A stretch of DNA of 64,000 nt from Clostridium drakei (GTDB lineage: Bacteria > Bacillota > Clostridia > Clostridiales > Clostridiaceae), in contig NZ_JIBU02000012.1 of assembly GCF_000633595.2 (NCBI RefSeq), positions 65,574 through 129,573 on the forward strand, in the 5' to 3' direction. Position 1 is the stretch's first letter. Each line of letters opens with the position of its first letter. The notes under the pieces were generated by a model. That model saw only the letters and a program-made list of their open reading frames with translations, was not told where the DNA came from and made no database searches. The position numbers were made by a program, and so were the translations under genes. Shown piece after piece: positions 26,641 to 36,413 of this stretch.

Positions 26641-27495
26641 ATGAAAAATCAATGCCCACCAATTACAGTTAGTTCATGGACATTAGGAGATCAATGTAAA
26701 TTTGAAGAAAGAGTTAAAGCAGCAAAAGAAGCAGGTTATGAAGGAATAGGTCTTCGTGCTGAAACATATGTAGATGCATTAAATGAAGGTTTATTTGATG
26801 CTGATATACTTGATATTCTTAAAAAATATGATATGAAGGTTACTGAAGTTGAATATATTACACTTTGGGCTGAAGATAATCGTTCTTATGAAGAAAAATA
26901 TAAAGAACAAATGTGTTTCCATATGTGTGAATTATTTGGTGTTAACCACATAAATATTGGATTAATGGAAGATTATAGTGTTGAACATACTGCACAAAAG
27001 TTAAAAGAATTATGTCAAAGAGCTGGTAAGTATGTTATTGGTTTAGAACCTATGCCATACAGTGGTGTTCAAGATATTAAAAAAGGTTGGGCAGTAGTTA
27101 AAGCTTCTGGCTGCGACAATGCTAAGCTTATATTAGATACATGGCATTGGGCAAGAGCAAATCAGGAAAATGATATTAAATTATTAGAAGGTATACCAGC
27201 TGATAAAATTGTATCCATCCAGATCAATGATGTTTATGAAAGACCTTATGCAAAATCTATATTAAGAGATGAATCAATGCATGATAGACTTGCACCAGGC
27301 ACTGGAATTAATGTAACAGAAGGTTTTGTTCAGATGATTAAAGAAAAAGGTATAAAACCTGCATGTATTGGTGTTGAAGTAATAAGTGATGCTATTTTAG
27401 AAAAAGGTGTTGCTGAAGCAGCTAAGCACACATATGACAATACTATAAAAGTATTAGATAAAGCTTGGCCAGAAGTTTCTCCAAATGCAAAATAG
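26641..27495 (+). CDS. Xylose-isomerase-like TIM barrel protein (isomerase or dehydroshikimate dehydratase candidate)
   Basis: A 284-residue protein of the sugar phosphate isomerase/epimerase (AP endonuclease 2-like) TIM barrel family. Metal ligands are suggested by GLEPMPY (Glu), LILDTWHWAR (Asp, His), IQINDVYE and GVEVISD (Glu near the C-terminus). The same fold includes AsbF/QuiC-type 3-dehydroshikimate dehydratases that make protocatechuate, and in this cluster that is the leading candidate; an isomerase of a ring hydroxy-acid is an alternative. AAAGGGG precedes ATG 26641; the upstream in-frame TTG at 26623 lies before that site. It is first in a unit with the ene-reductase at 27549. Confidence 0.75.
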   Translation: MKNQCPPITVSSWTLGDQCKFEERVKAAKEAGYEGIGLRAETYVDALNEGLFDADILDILKKYDMKVTEVEYITLWAEDNRSYEEKYKEQMCFHMCELFGVNHINIGLMEDYSVEHTAQKLKELCQRAGKYVIGLEPMPYSGVQDIKKGWAVVKASGCDNAKLILDTWHWARANQENDIKLLEGIPADKIVSIQINDVYERPYAKSILRDESMHDRLAPGTGINVTEGFVQMIKEKGIKPACIGVEVISDAILEKGVAEAAKHTYDNTIKVLDKAWPEVSPNAK

Positions 27496-27548
27496 TAATA
27501 TATTATAAATTTTAATGGATTTCAAAAAATGAAAGGATGAGATTTTTT

Positions 27549-29471
27549 ATGATGTTTAAATCCATGTTTGCTCCAATAAAAATTGGTCCAATGACAGTTC
27601 CAAATCGTTTTGTTGTTTCACCTATGGGAAACAATTTTGCAAATACAGATGGAACTATGAGTGATAAATCATTGGCCTATTATAGTAAACGTGCTCAAGG
27701 TGGTTTTGGATTAATAACTTTTGAAGCTACAGTTGTGCATAAAGAAGCTAAGGGAGGTCCTAGAAAACCTTGCTTATTTGATGATAGTACAGTAGAAAGC
27801 TTTAAACGTGTTATTGACGCTTGTCATGAAAATGGTGCTAAAATATCTATTCAGCTTCAACATGCAGGGCCTGAGGGTAATGCAAAAGTTGCTGGATATC
27901 CATTAAAATCTGCGTCAGCAATACCATCAGCATTAGGTCGTAATATACCTGAAGCAATGACTACTGAAGAGATTTATGAATTAATTGAAGCATATGGTGA
28001 TGCAGCAGTACGTGCGAAGAAAGCTGGAGCTGATGCAGTAGAAGTACACTGTGCACATGGATATCTAATTAGTAGTTTCCTATCTCCAAGAACAAACAAA
28101 CGTGTAGATGAATTTGGAGGATGCTTTGAAAATAGAATGAGACTTCCTCGTTTAGTTATTGAAAATATTCGAAAAAAAGTTGGACATTCTATAGCTATTA
28201 TATGCCGTATAAATTCTAGTGATGAAGTTGCAGGTGGATTAGATGTTCACGATAGTGCAGTAATTGCTGCTTATTTAGAAGAGTGTGGTATTGATGGACT
28301 TCACGTTTCACGTGCTGTACATCTTAAAGATGAATATATGTGGGCACCTACAGTTATACATGGAGGCTTCAATGCTGAATTAGTTACAGAAATAAAAAGA
28401 GCAGTAAATATTCCTGTTATTGTTGTAGGACGTTTTACAGAACCACATTATGCAGAAATATTAGTTCGTGAAGGAAGATGTGATTTAGTAGCCTTTGGAC
28501 GTCAAAGCTTAGCTGATCCAGAAACACCTAATAAGGCTGCAGCTGGATGCTTGGATGAATTAACTCCATGTATTGCTTGTTTACAAGGATGTGTTTGCAA
28601 CATGTATCAAGGAAAGCCAATTACTTGCCTTGTTAATCCACTACTTGGAAGAGAAAATGAGTTAAAACAAGCAGATACTAGTAAAAAAGTAGTAGTTGTT
28701 GGAGGCGGAGTTGGTGGTATGCTTGCGGCATGGGTATGTGCTAAGAGAGGCCATGATGTAGCATTGTTTGAAGCAACTGATACACTTGGTGGACAAATGC
28801 GTTTAGCAGCTTATCCTCCAGGAAAAGGCGACATTACAAATATGGTACGTAGTTATATCAATAAGTGTAACAAATATGGTGTGAAAATCCATATGAATAC
28901 AAAGGTAACTCCTGAAATAGTATCACAAGAAAAACCTGATGCAGTAATTTTAGCTACAGGAGCAACACCACTTGTACTTCCTATACCAGGAATCAATGAG
29001 TCTGGATTGATCCATGCAGTTGATCTTCTTGATGGAAAAGAAGTTTGTGGAAAAAAAGTTCTTGTTGTAGGAGGCGGTATGGTTGGATGTGAAACAGCTG
29101 CTTTCTTAGGAGAACTTGGACATGATGTTACTGTTGTAGAACTTCGTGATGAAGTAGGAGCTGATGTAATATCAGAACACCGTAAATATTTAATGAAAGA
29201 TTTTGATGAATATAAAATTAAAACTATTACAGGAGCAAAAGTTGCAAAATTCTTTGAAGATGGCGTAGACTATACACTTGCAGACGGAGTAGGACAAAGT
29301 GCTCATGGTTTTGATTCAGTAGTTCTTGCTATGGGATCACGTAACTATGATCCATTAAGTGAAGATGTTAAAAAAGTTGTAAAAGAAACTTATGTTGTTG
29401 GAGATGCAACAAGAGCACGTAGAGCATTAGATGCAACAAAAGAAGCACTAGATGCAGCATTACAAATATAA
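27549..29471 (+). CDS. Enoate-reductase-type FMN / 4Fe-4S / FAD oxidoreductase 2
   Basis: A 640-residue paralog of the 20371 protein with the same three-part layout: FMN barrel (FVVSPMGNNFAN, IQLQHAGPEG, EVHCAHGYLISSFLSPRTN, VAFGRQSLADP), Fe-S motif CIACLQGC with a further Cys and ITCLVNP, then FAD (VVVVGGGVGGMLAA) and NAD(P) (VLVVGGGMVGCETAAFL) folds. It should reduce an activated double bond. It lies between the TIM barrel protein and YdiB-like copy C, so its substrate is probably an intermediate of the quinate/shikimate route. The start is ATG 27549 (or 27552); the ATG at 27537 overlaps the AAAGGA ribosome site. Confidence 0.84.
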   Translation: MMFKSMFAPIKIGPMTVPNRFVVSPMGNNFANTDGTMSDKSLAYYSKRAQGGFGLITFEATVVHKEAKGGPRKPCLFDDSTVESFKRVIDACHENGAKISIQLQHAGPEGNAKVAGYPLKSASAIPSALGRNIPEAMTTEEIYELIEAYGDAAVRAKKAGADAVEVHCAHGYLISSFLSPRTNKRVDEFGGCFENRMRLPRLVIENIRKKVGHSIAIICRINSSDEVAGGLDVHDSAVIAAYLEECGIDGLHVSRAVHLKDEYMWAPTVIHGGFNAELVTEIKRAVNIPVIVVGRFTEPHYAEILVREGRCDLVAFGRQSLADPETPNKAAAGCLDELTPCIACLQGCVCNMYQGKPITCLVNPLLGRENELKQADTSKKVVVVGGGVGGMLAAWVCAKRGHDVALFEATDTLGGQMRLAAYPPGKGDITNMVRSYINKCNKYGVKIHMNTKVTPEIVSQEKPDAVILATGATPLVLPIPGINESGLIHAVDLLDGKEVCGKKVLVVGGGMVGCETAAFLGELGHDVTVVELRDEVGADVISEHRKYLMKDFDEYKIKTITGAKVAKFFEDGVDYTLADGVGQSAHGFDSVVLAMGSRNYDPLSEDVKKVVKETYVVGDATRARRALDATKEALDAALQI

Positions 29472-29508
29472 TGCTATAGCACTATAACAATTTTAGGGGG
29501 CTTACATT

Positions 29509-30378
29509 ATGGAAAAAAGAATTTCAGGAACAACAGCTTTATATAGTTTAATAGGTACACCAGTGGGACATTCAGGATCTCCTGCTATGTACAATTACAG
29601 CTTTCAAAAGACAGGAATAGATTCTGCATATTTAGCCTTTGACATTTCTTTAGAAAAAGTTCCTGATGCTATTGCAGCTATTAAGACTTTGAATATTAAA
29701 GGGTCAAATGTCACAATGCCATGTAAGAGTGAAGTAGTTAAATATATGGATGAGCTATCTCCAGCTGCTCGTATAGTAGGAGCAGTAAATACTATTGTCA
29801 ATAACAATGGTAAATTAACTGGAAATATTACAGATGGTGTTGGATTTGTACGCAGCTTAAATGAAAATGGAGTAGAGGTAAAAGGTAAAAATATAACTAT
29901 TATTGGTGCAGGTGGTGCTGCAACGGCTATTCAAGTACAATGTGCTTTAGATGGAGCTAAGGAAATTTCCATATTTAATATAAAGGATGATTTCTATAAA
30001 AGAGCTGAAGAAACTATTGAAAAATTAAAGCAAGAAGTACCACAATGCGTTGTAGAGTTATACGACTTAGAAGATAGACAAAAGCTTAGAGAAAAAATTG
30101 CATCTTCTAATATTTTAGTAAATGCAACAAGAGTAGGAATGCACCCTCATGAAGATGAATCTCCAATAAAAGATAATTCAGTTTTTAGAAAAGATTTAGT
30201 TGTATCAGATACAGTATATAATCCAAAACAAACAAAGTTTTTAAAAGCTGCTGAAGCTGCTGGATGTAAGACAGTAGATGGGACAGGAATGTTATTATGG
30301 CAAGGAGCAGAAGCCTTTAAGTTATATACTGGATTAGAAATGCCAGCAAAAGAAGTTAAGGAATTATACTTTAAGTAA
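29509..30378 (+). CDS. Quinate/shikimate dehydrogenase, YdiB-like (copy C)
   Basis: A 289-residue member of the shikimate dehydrogenase family. GHSGSPAMYN replaces the SSS-type motif of copies A and B, and GSNVTMPCKSEV keeps the catalytic lysine. The aspartate is in NITDGVGF, the Rossmann motif is GAGGAATAI, and the cofactor loop FNIKDDFY lacks the arginine seen in FNRKDEF. These changes suggest a different cofactor or substrate preference, for example a reduced ring product rather than shikimate itself. It follows the ene-reductase by 37 bases with a G6 tract upstream, so the two are probably co-transcribed. Confidence 0.87.
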   Translation: MEKRISGTTALYSLIGTPVGHSGSPAMYNYSFQKTGIDSAYLAFDISLEKVPDAIAAIKTLNIKGSNVTMPCKSEVVKYMDELSPAARIVGAVNTIVNNNGKLTGNITDGVGFVRSLNENGVEVKGKNITIIGAGGAATAIQVQCALDGAKEISIFNIKDDFYKRAEETIEKLKQEVPQCVVELYDLEDRQKLREKIASSNILVNATRVGMHPHEDESPIKDNSVFRKDLVVSDTVYNPKQTKFLKAAEAAGCKTVDGTGMLLWQGAEAFKLYTGLEMPAKEVKELYFK

Positions 30379-30397
30379 TGGCTAACATTTAGTATCC

Positions 30398-30429
30398 AAT
30401 TAGGTTGGATTTATAAATCCAACCTAATT
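30398..30429 (+). terminator. Perfect palindromic terminator
   Basis: AATTAGGTTGGATTTA at 30398-30413 with its exact complement at 30414-30429, followed by an A/T stretch. A related hairpin (GGGTTGGATTTT) follows ydiB-like copy B at 37367. Confidence 0.8.
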
Positions 30430-30572
30430 ATTAAAACAGAAAAGTTAATAAATTAACAAAAAAAGTATATAAAAATTAACAAATTAATAACAAATTGCAG
30501 ACGGAATTTTAATATATAAAAATATAATTTTTATCAATAAAACTTTTAGATGAAGAATGAGAGGAGAAAAAA

Positions 30573-31775
30573 ATGAATAATAAAAAATATTATCCAACGG
30601 CCTTAGCATTATATTTCACCTATTTTGTACATGGTATTGGGGTATCAATTTTAGGACAATATAAAAAGGATTTTGCTACTGCTTGGGGAGGACATGTTTT
30701 AGCTAATGGTAATATTGATGTAAGTATAGTGCTTGCTGTTATCGCTGCACTTGGACTAGGTCGTCTTATTGGATATCCTTTTTCAGGACCTATTTCAGAT
30801 AAGTTTGGAAGAAGAGTTTCAGGACTAATTGGTATAGTACTTTATGTGTGTTATTTCTTTGGTCTTATATTAGCACCAAATATGTATGTTGCTTATATAT
30901 TTGCACTAATTGGTGGTGCTGCTAACTCATTTTTAGATACATGCGTTACTCCATCATGTTTAGAGATCTTTGTAAATTCTGGTGATGTTGCTAACATGTT
31001 TACTAAATTCTCTATATCTATATCTCAATTTTTACTTCCATTTATGATAGGTATCGTTTCAGCAAACCACATGACTTATAAAACTATTTTCATTGTGACA
31101 GGTATTTTACTTGCTATAGATGGCATCTTAATTGCATTTATGCCTTTCCCTCCAATGAACACTGGTGCTAAGAGTGATAAACCTAAGGAAGAAAAGATGA
31201 AATTTACACCAACTAGCATTGCAGTTATTCTTATTGGTTTTACATGTACATCTACATTCCAATTATGGTTAAACTGTAATCAAGAATTAGGAAAATTATA
31301 TGGGCTTGCTAAGCCAGCTCAAATTCAATCATATTATGCAATGGGATCAATGGTAGCAGTACTTTTAACAGCAGCTTTAGTAAAGAAATTCCTTAAACCA
31401 GTTAAAGTACTTGTTCTTTATCCTTTGCTTTCAACAATAATGCTTTTGATCATATACTTTGTACAGACACCAACGATTTGTTTAATAGGTGGATTTGTAA
31501 TTGGATTTACAGCAGCAGGTGGAGTGCTTCAGTTAGCTGTATCTACAGCAAACTCAATGTTCCCAGCAAATAAAGGTAAGATTACTTCCATAGTTATGAT
31601 TTCATCTAGTGTAGCAAACTATGTTATTTTAAATGCTGCTGGTGCTATAACAAGATCTGGTGGTACAGATGGACCAAAATATGTAGTTTTATTTAATGCA
31701 GTAATTACTATTATTGGTGTAATACTAGCTTTATATGTAAACAGACAATATGCAAAACATGCAGTAGAACAATAA
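30573..31775 (+). CDS. MFS transporter, YdiM/YdiN-like
   Basis: A 400-residue, 12-helix major facilitator. The N-terminus YYPTALALYFTYFVHGIGVS, then GLGRLIGYPFSGPISDKFGR and ANSFLDTCVTPS, resembles E. coli YdiM/YdiN, which lie beside ydiB-aroD there. The shared neighbourhood suggests transport of quinate, shikimate or a product. An AGAGGAGA ribosome site precedes the ATG. It is a separate unit between two hairpins. Confidence 0.85.
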   Translation: MNNKKYYPTALALYFTYFVHGIGVSILGQYKKDFATAWGGHVLANGNIDVSIVLAVIAALGLGRLIGYPFSGPISDKFGRRVSGLIGIVLYVCYFFGLILAPNMYVAYIFALIGGAANSFLDTCVTPSCLEIFVNSGDVANMFTKFSISISQFLLPFMIGIVSANHMTYKTIFIVTGILLAIDGILIAFMPFPPMNTGAKSDKPKEEKMKFTPTSIAVILIGFTCTSTFQLWLNCNQELGKLYGLAKPAQIQSYYAMGSMVAVLLTAALVKKFLKPVKVLVLYPLLSTIMLLIIYFVQTPTICLIGGFVIGFTAAGGVLQLAVSTANSMFPANKGKITSIVMISSSVANYVILNAAGAITRSGGTDGPKYVVLFNAVITIIGVILALYVNRQYAKHAVEQ

Positions 31776-31813
31776 AAATATATTAGAACAATAGAATAGA
31801 ACATATTAAATAA

Positions 31814-31851
31814 AACTTAATTGCAGATATTATGATATTTGCAATTAAGTT
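31814..31851 (+). terminator. Long stem-loop after the MFS gene
   Basis: AACTTAATTGCAGATAT at 31814-31830 pairs with 31835-31851 with one G-T pair and a 4-base loop. There is no T run after it, so termination is likely but not assured. The rest of the gap to 32070 is A/T-rich with no gene. Confidence 0.65.
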
Positions 31852-32069
31852 ACATCTATTTCTTGAAAAATAATTTTTTGAAAATTTTAAATTTTGAATT
31901 GTGAAAGTTAAAATTAACCCAATCAATTATACATATAACAAAGATTTTGCTTAGATGTTGAAAAAAATTAGCAAAAAACGTACATAAAATAATATATTAT
32001 TACATATTTCATGTTAACTTTTAAATTATTGAAAACATAAATTATGAAAATTTATACAGGAGGGGAAAA

Positions 32070-33374
32070 ATGAGAGAAGTAATTATGGAGAAAGAAGAAA
32101 GAAAAGCAACTGGCAAGAGATGGTTTATATTGTTATTAGTGTGCATAATAACATTTGTAAATTATCTTGATAGGGCGAATTTATCGGTAGCGTCAACAGC
32201 AATATCAAAGGAATTTGCACTAAATCCTGCTGTAATGGGATTGATATTCTCAGCTATGAGTTGGGCATATACTTGTATGCAAATTCCATGTGGGTGGTTT
32301 CTTGACACATTTGGACCTAGATTAGTATATGGAATTGCTCTTTTAGGTTGGTCCTTAGTTACAGGAGTTATGGCATTTGCTTCTGGCGTAAGTAGTTTGA
32401 TAGCTTGTCGTATTGGTCTTGGCTTTTTTGAAGCACCAGCTTTTCCGGCAAATAACCGTATTGTTACTACTTGGTTTCCATCTCATGAACGTGGTTTGGC
32501 AATTGGGGCTTATACTGGCTCGGAATATGTAGGACTTGCACTTTGCACTCCAATTCTTACTTGGCTTTTAGTAACATTTGGCTGGAGATCAATTTTTATT
32601 ACTACTGGTGTACTTGGAGTACTATGTTTTATAGGTTGGATTGCTTTTTATCATGATCCTGCTTCTGCAAAAGGTGTTAATAAGGCAGAGCTTGATCTCA
32701 TTAAAAATGGAGGAGGACTTTCCGACACTATAAAAGAGAAGAGAAAGATTAGCTTAAGAGAATTAAAGTATCTTTTTAGTAATAGACAATTGTGGGGCAT
32801 GTATATAGGTGGATTTTCAATTGCCTCAATACTGTTCTTTTTTATGACATGGTTTCCATCTTATCTTGTAAATGAAAAACATATGGCTATATTAAAATTT
32901 GGTATATATGGCGCAATACCATATTTTGCAGCTATTGCTGGTGTATTTGTAGCTGGAAGATGGTCTGATTGGATGCTTTCAAGAGGACTTAGTATGAGTA
33001 TATCTCGTAAAATGCCTGTTATTATTGGTTTATTACTATCTGCTATGATTATAGGTGGTAATTATACAAATAATATCACGTTAGTTATAATTTTTATGTG
33101 TATTGGTTTCTTTGGACAAGGTATGGCATCAACTGTTTCCTGGGCATTGCTTTCTGAAATAATGCCAAAGAATTTAGTTGGTTTATGCGGAGCTACTTAT
33201 AATTTTATAACTAATATGGGAGGAGCGTTATCACCTCTTATAGTTGGATATCTGATTGCTAGAACTGGTTCATATTCTTCAGCATTAGTCTTTATATCAA
33301 TTATGGGTATTATAGGTGCTATATCTTATATATTTATAATTGGAAAACCTGAACGTATTGTAATTTCTGATTAA
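32070..33374 (+). CDS. MFS transporter, anion:cation symporter family (copy 1)
   Basis: A 434-residue, 12-helix organic-anion transporter. RWFILLLVCIITFVNYLDRA and LSVAS at the N-terminus, MGLIFSAMSWAYTCMQIPCG and GFFEAPAFPANNRIV are typical of the ACS family (glucarate/hexuronate/phthalate type), which imports carboxylates with protons. Quinate or shikimate is the expected cargo here. AGGAGGGG lies 4 bases before ATG 32070, while a second ATG at 32085 has no site. It is a close paralog of the 37620 protein. Confidence 0.88.
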   Translation: MREVIMEKEERKATGKRWFILLLVCIITFVNYLDRANLSVASTAISKEFALNPAVMGLIFSAMSWAYTCMQIPCGWFLDTFGPRLVYGIALLGWSLVTGVMAFASGVSSLIACRIGLGFFEAPAFPANNRIVTTWFPSHERGLAIGAYTGSEYVGLALCTPILTWLLVTFGWRSIFITTGVLGVLCFIGWIAFYHDPASAKGVNKAELDLIKNGGGLSDTIKEKRKISLRELKYLFSNRQLWGMYIGGFSIASILFFFMTWFPSYLVNEKHMAILKFGIYGAIPYFAAIAGVFVAGRWSDWMLSRGLSMSISRKMPVIIGLLLSAMIIGGNYTNNITLVIIFMCIGFFGQGMASTVSWALLSEIMPKNLVGLCGATYNFITNMGGALSPLIVGYLIARTGSYSSALVFISIMGIIGAISYIFIIGKPERIVISD

Positions 33375-33467
33375 TGTATCAATAATTGCTAAACTATGAG
33401 ACAAAGAATAATTGATATTTTCAAATTACTTGATTGGAATTGATTTTACTTATTTTATCTATAAAAC

Positions 33468-33535
33468 ACCATCATATTCATGACAAGTATTTTATCTATG
33501 TGTAAAATGTTTTGACAAAAAGTGAGTATGATGGT
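33468..33535 (+). repeat. Long-loop inverted repeat between MFS genes
   Basis: ACCATCATA at 33468-33476 pairs with TATGATGGT at 33527-33535 around a 50-base loop. It may help end the 32070 transcript. The 33375-33619 gap shows no gene. Confidence 0.45.
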
Positions 33536-33619
33536 TATTAGTATAGGTTGTATGTTAATTTCTAAATTATTAAGAAATATGAACTATATTACAAATTATT
33601 CAGTAAGGGGGAGTATGTT

Positions 33620-34933
33620 ATGGAAACTTCAACAAAAAAAATACCTGGAGCAAGATGGATATATATTTTGCCAGTATGTTTTATTACAACTTTTTTCTAT
33701 TTTATAGATAGACAGATTATAAGTATAGCACTGCCAGGAGGACTTCAAAATGGGCTTGCTTTAAATTCTACAATGGCAGGTTTAGTGGCAGGAGTTTTTT
33801 CTATTGGTGTATTGTTTCTTTCTGTACCAGCTGGACAGCTAGCTCAAAAGGGAAAAGTTAAAAAGTTTGTTTCAATTTGCATTGCTGGATGGAGTATATT
33901 TACTATACTTACTGGATTCGTTCAAACCGGTTGGCAATTAGTAGCAGTTAGATTTGTTATTGGATTTTTTGAAGGTGCATTTTCTCCTGCAATTACTACT
34001 ATATTCACATTCTGGTTTCCAGATAAAGATGGAGAAAGAAACAGAGCAAATTCAACTTATTTTACAGCAATTTCAATAGCAGCAGTTTCTATGGGACCTA
34101 TTGGAGGAACTCTTATACAATTTTATGGATGGAGAAGTTTATTTATAATACTTGGCTTATTAAGTTTAGTAGGTTGTGCTCTATGGCATTTTTTTATTTT
34201 TGATAGACCAGAACAAGCAAAATGGTTAAGCAAAGAAGAAAGAGAGTATATAGAAACAACTATACAACAAGAACGTGAAGAAGCTAAAAAAGTAGCAGGA
34301 AATGTTGAAGTAAAAAGTGAAAAATTACCTTTAGGACTTTTATTACGTAACAAATATGTATGGAGTTTATGTATTGTGGGTTTTACTGTAAATATAGGTC
34401 AATTTGGTTATACTATTTGGATGCCTACAATGATTAAAGCTATTACCAAAACTAATATTTTAAATGTAGGATTTATATCTATAATACCAAATATTTTTAC
34501 AGTAATTGGTCTTTGGGCATGGACTTACATTGCAACCAAGGTAAAGAATAGAAGGTTGACTACAGGTTTACCGCTTGTTATGTTTGCAGTATCTTTGTTA
34601 ATAGCAAACTTTGCAGGAGGTACATTAACTCCAGTAGCTGAAATTGCATTATTATGTCTTGTTAGTATATTTGTACAAGGACATATGCCAAGCTATTACT
34701 CAATACCATCTCTTGTGTTAGTAAAGGAACTTGATGGTCCAGCAAGAGGTATGATGGCTGTTGCTATGGGATTAGGATCATTTGTTGGTCCATATGCAGT
34801 GGGGTATTTTATTACATTAACTGGTTCATCAAAAGCTGGAATGTTCTTTTTAACAGCTATGCTTATAATTGGTGGTTTATCTACATTATTATTACCAAAA
34901 AATATGATAGCAAATACTTCTGCTTCTAAGTAG
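33620..34933 (+). CDS. MFS transporter, anion:cation symporter family (divergent)
   Basis: A 437-residue, 12-helix transporter of the same superfamily branch but clearly different from the 32070/37620 pair: YFIDRQIISIALPGG replaces NYLDRANLSVA, and the loops VKKFVSICIAGWSIF and FFEGAFSPAITTIFTFWFPD are distinct. It probably carries another acid of the pathway, such as an aromatic or cyclohexane carboxylate product. An AAGGGGGAG site precedes the ATG. The esterase at 35055 follows after 120 bases. Confidence 0.86.
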   Translation: METSTKKIPGARWIYILPVCFITTFFYFIDRQIISIALPGGLQNGLALNSTMAGLVAGVFSIGVLFLSVPAGQLAQKGKVKKFVSICIAGWSIFTILTGFVQTGWQLVAVRFVIGFFEGAFSPAITTIFTFWFPDKDGERNRANSTYFTAISIAAVSMGPIGGTLIQFYGWRSLFIILGLLSLVGCALWHFFIFDRPEQAKWLSKEEREYIETTIQQEREEAKKVAGNVEVKSEKLPLGLLLRNKYVWSLCIVGFTVNIGQFGYTIWMPTMIKAITKTNILNVGFISIIPNIFTVIGLWAWTYIATKVKNRRLTTGLPLVMFAVSLLIANFAGGTLTPVAEIALLCLVSIFVQGHMPSYYSIPSLVLVKELDGPARGMMAVAMGLGSFVGPYAVGYFITLTGSSKAGMFFLTAMLIIGGLSTLLLPKNMIANTSASK

Positions 34934-35054
34934 GGAGAAGTTTCTTAAAATCTTTAATAGTTATTGATAAATTCTAATTACTAATTGTAATTATGGATTT
35001 ATGATATTTACTTTTTATTATATGTAAAATATTATTATTTAGGAGGAAGTTGTT

Positions 35055-36011
35055 ATGGATAGAAATGACGCAATTGGTAGGGAAGTATCAAATGAAGCAC
35101 TTTTAATGCTTGAAGTAGAAAAGGTTTTCAAAAAAACTTATTTGGATATTTCATATGCTAATGAAAGTAAACATCAAAAGATGGATATAATTATTCCAAA
35201 TGAAGGTGAAGGCCCATTTCCAGTAGTTATTAATATTCATGGAGGTGCATGGTTCTTTGGAGATAAGAGAAATGTACATACAAGATCAAGTATCCAGTTG
35301 GCTTTTAAAGGGTACGCTGTTGCAACTATCAATTACAGATTAAGCGGTGATGCAAAATGGCCAGCACAAATATATGATTGCAAGGCAGCTGTAAGGTTTT
35401 TAAGAGCAAACTCAGCTAAATATAATATAAAAACAGATAAAATTGGAGTTATAGGAAATTCGTCAGGAGGACACCTTGCTGGAGTTATGGCAACTACAAA
35501 TGGACGTTCTGAATATGAAGATTTGTCAATGGGGAATTCAGAATATTCTAGTGATGTACAAGCTGTAGCTGCATGGTATGGAATTTTTGACTTTATTAAT
35601 ATAGAAAATCATAAAAAACAACTTGTTAAAGTGGGAGAAACCTATAAAGGTGAAGATGATGGTGTTTTAGATCGTCTAATGGGATGCAGCATGAAAGGAA
35701 ATGAAGACAAATATGCTGATGCATCTCCAATTTACCAAATGAATGCAAATATGCCTCCAATGCTAATTCAACAGGGGACATCTGATAAAGTAGTACCATA
35801 TCTACAAGCAATTGATTTTTTCAACAAGTATATAAAGTTTTGTGGAGATGAGAATGTGCATATTGATATATTAGAAGGAGCTATTCATGGTGATGATGCT
35901 TTTAGGACTAATGAAAATATGTATAAAGTTCTTAAATTTATGGACAAGTACATCATGGGAGTTCAAGGTAGATCATATGGAGAAATTCCTGAAATTCCTT
36001 TAGCTAAATAA
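35055..36011 (+). CDS. Alpha/beta hydrolase esterase (BD-FAE/acetyl-esterase type)
   Basis: A 318-residue serine esterase: oxyanion motif VINIHGGAWFFGDKR, nucleophile elbow GVIGNSSGGHLAG, Asp in QQGTSDKVVPY and His in EGAIHGDDAF. No signal peptide, so cytoplasmic. In a quinate/shikimate cluster, a natural job is hydrolysis of imported quinate esters such as chlorogenate, or of an acetylated acid; this is inference from context. GGAGGAAG precedes ATG 35055. Length and triad are complete. Confidence 0.82.
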   Translation: MDRNDAIGREVSNEALLMLEVEKVFKKTYLDISYANESKHQKMDIIIPNEGEGPFPVVINIHGGAWFFGDKRNVHTRSSIQLAFKGYAVATINYRLSGDAKWPAQIYDCKAAVRFLRANSAKYNIKTDKIGVIGNSSGGHLAGVMATTNGRSEYEDLSMGNSEYSSDVQAVAAWYGIFDFINIENHKKQLVKVGETYKGEDDGVLDRLMGCSMKGNEDKYADASPIYQMNANMPPMLIQQGTSDKVVPYLQAIDFFNKYIKFCGDENVHIDILEGAIHGDDAFRTNENMYKVLKFMDKYIMGVQGRSYGEIPEIPLAK

Positions 36012-36413
36012 ATATTAAAAACTATTATATAAGGAGTGATACATAATGAAAAGATGATTTTTAAGTTGATTAGAAATCATCTTTTTACATAATATAATTT
36101 TTTATACCAGAATAAGTAATAATTATACAGGGGATTACAATACATAGAAAAAAGCTATTAATAATGATAAAAATATGTATTAGAATTGTTAAAATATAAA
36201 TAGTATAATATAGACACAAAATGTTAAAAAAATAACTATATATTAAGTGGTGAATAATGATGAAAACAAATACTTTTTGTAAAATTATTTCTTTAAAAAT
36301 TACATAAAATAGTTATTTACGTACTTTAAGATAACGATTACTAAAAATTATATTAATTTAGAGGTTGATTATAATAATATATAAAAATTTTAAGGTTAAA
36401 GGAGAGAATTATT
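36012..36413 (+). promoter_or_regulatory. Gap with minigene, terminator and duplicated promoter region
   Basis: AAGGAG at 36031-36036 is followed by ATG AAA AGA TGA (36046), a three-codon reading frame that leads into a hairpin: AAAGATGATTT ending at 36060 pairs with AAATCATCTTT from 36073, then T residues. From 36155 the sequence repeats blocks of the aroD promoter region: 36155-36187, 36221-36238 and 36325-36342 correspond to 23395-23427, 23461-23478 and 23580-23597. Just before 36414 it switches to a leader resembling that of ydiB copy A, as if aroD had been deleted from a duplicated promoter-aroD-ydiB unit. Confidence 0.6.
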
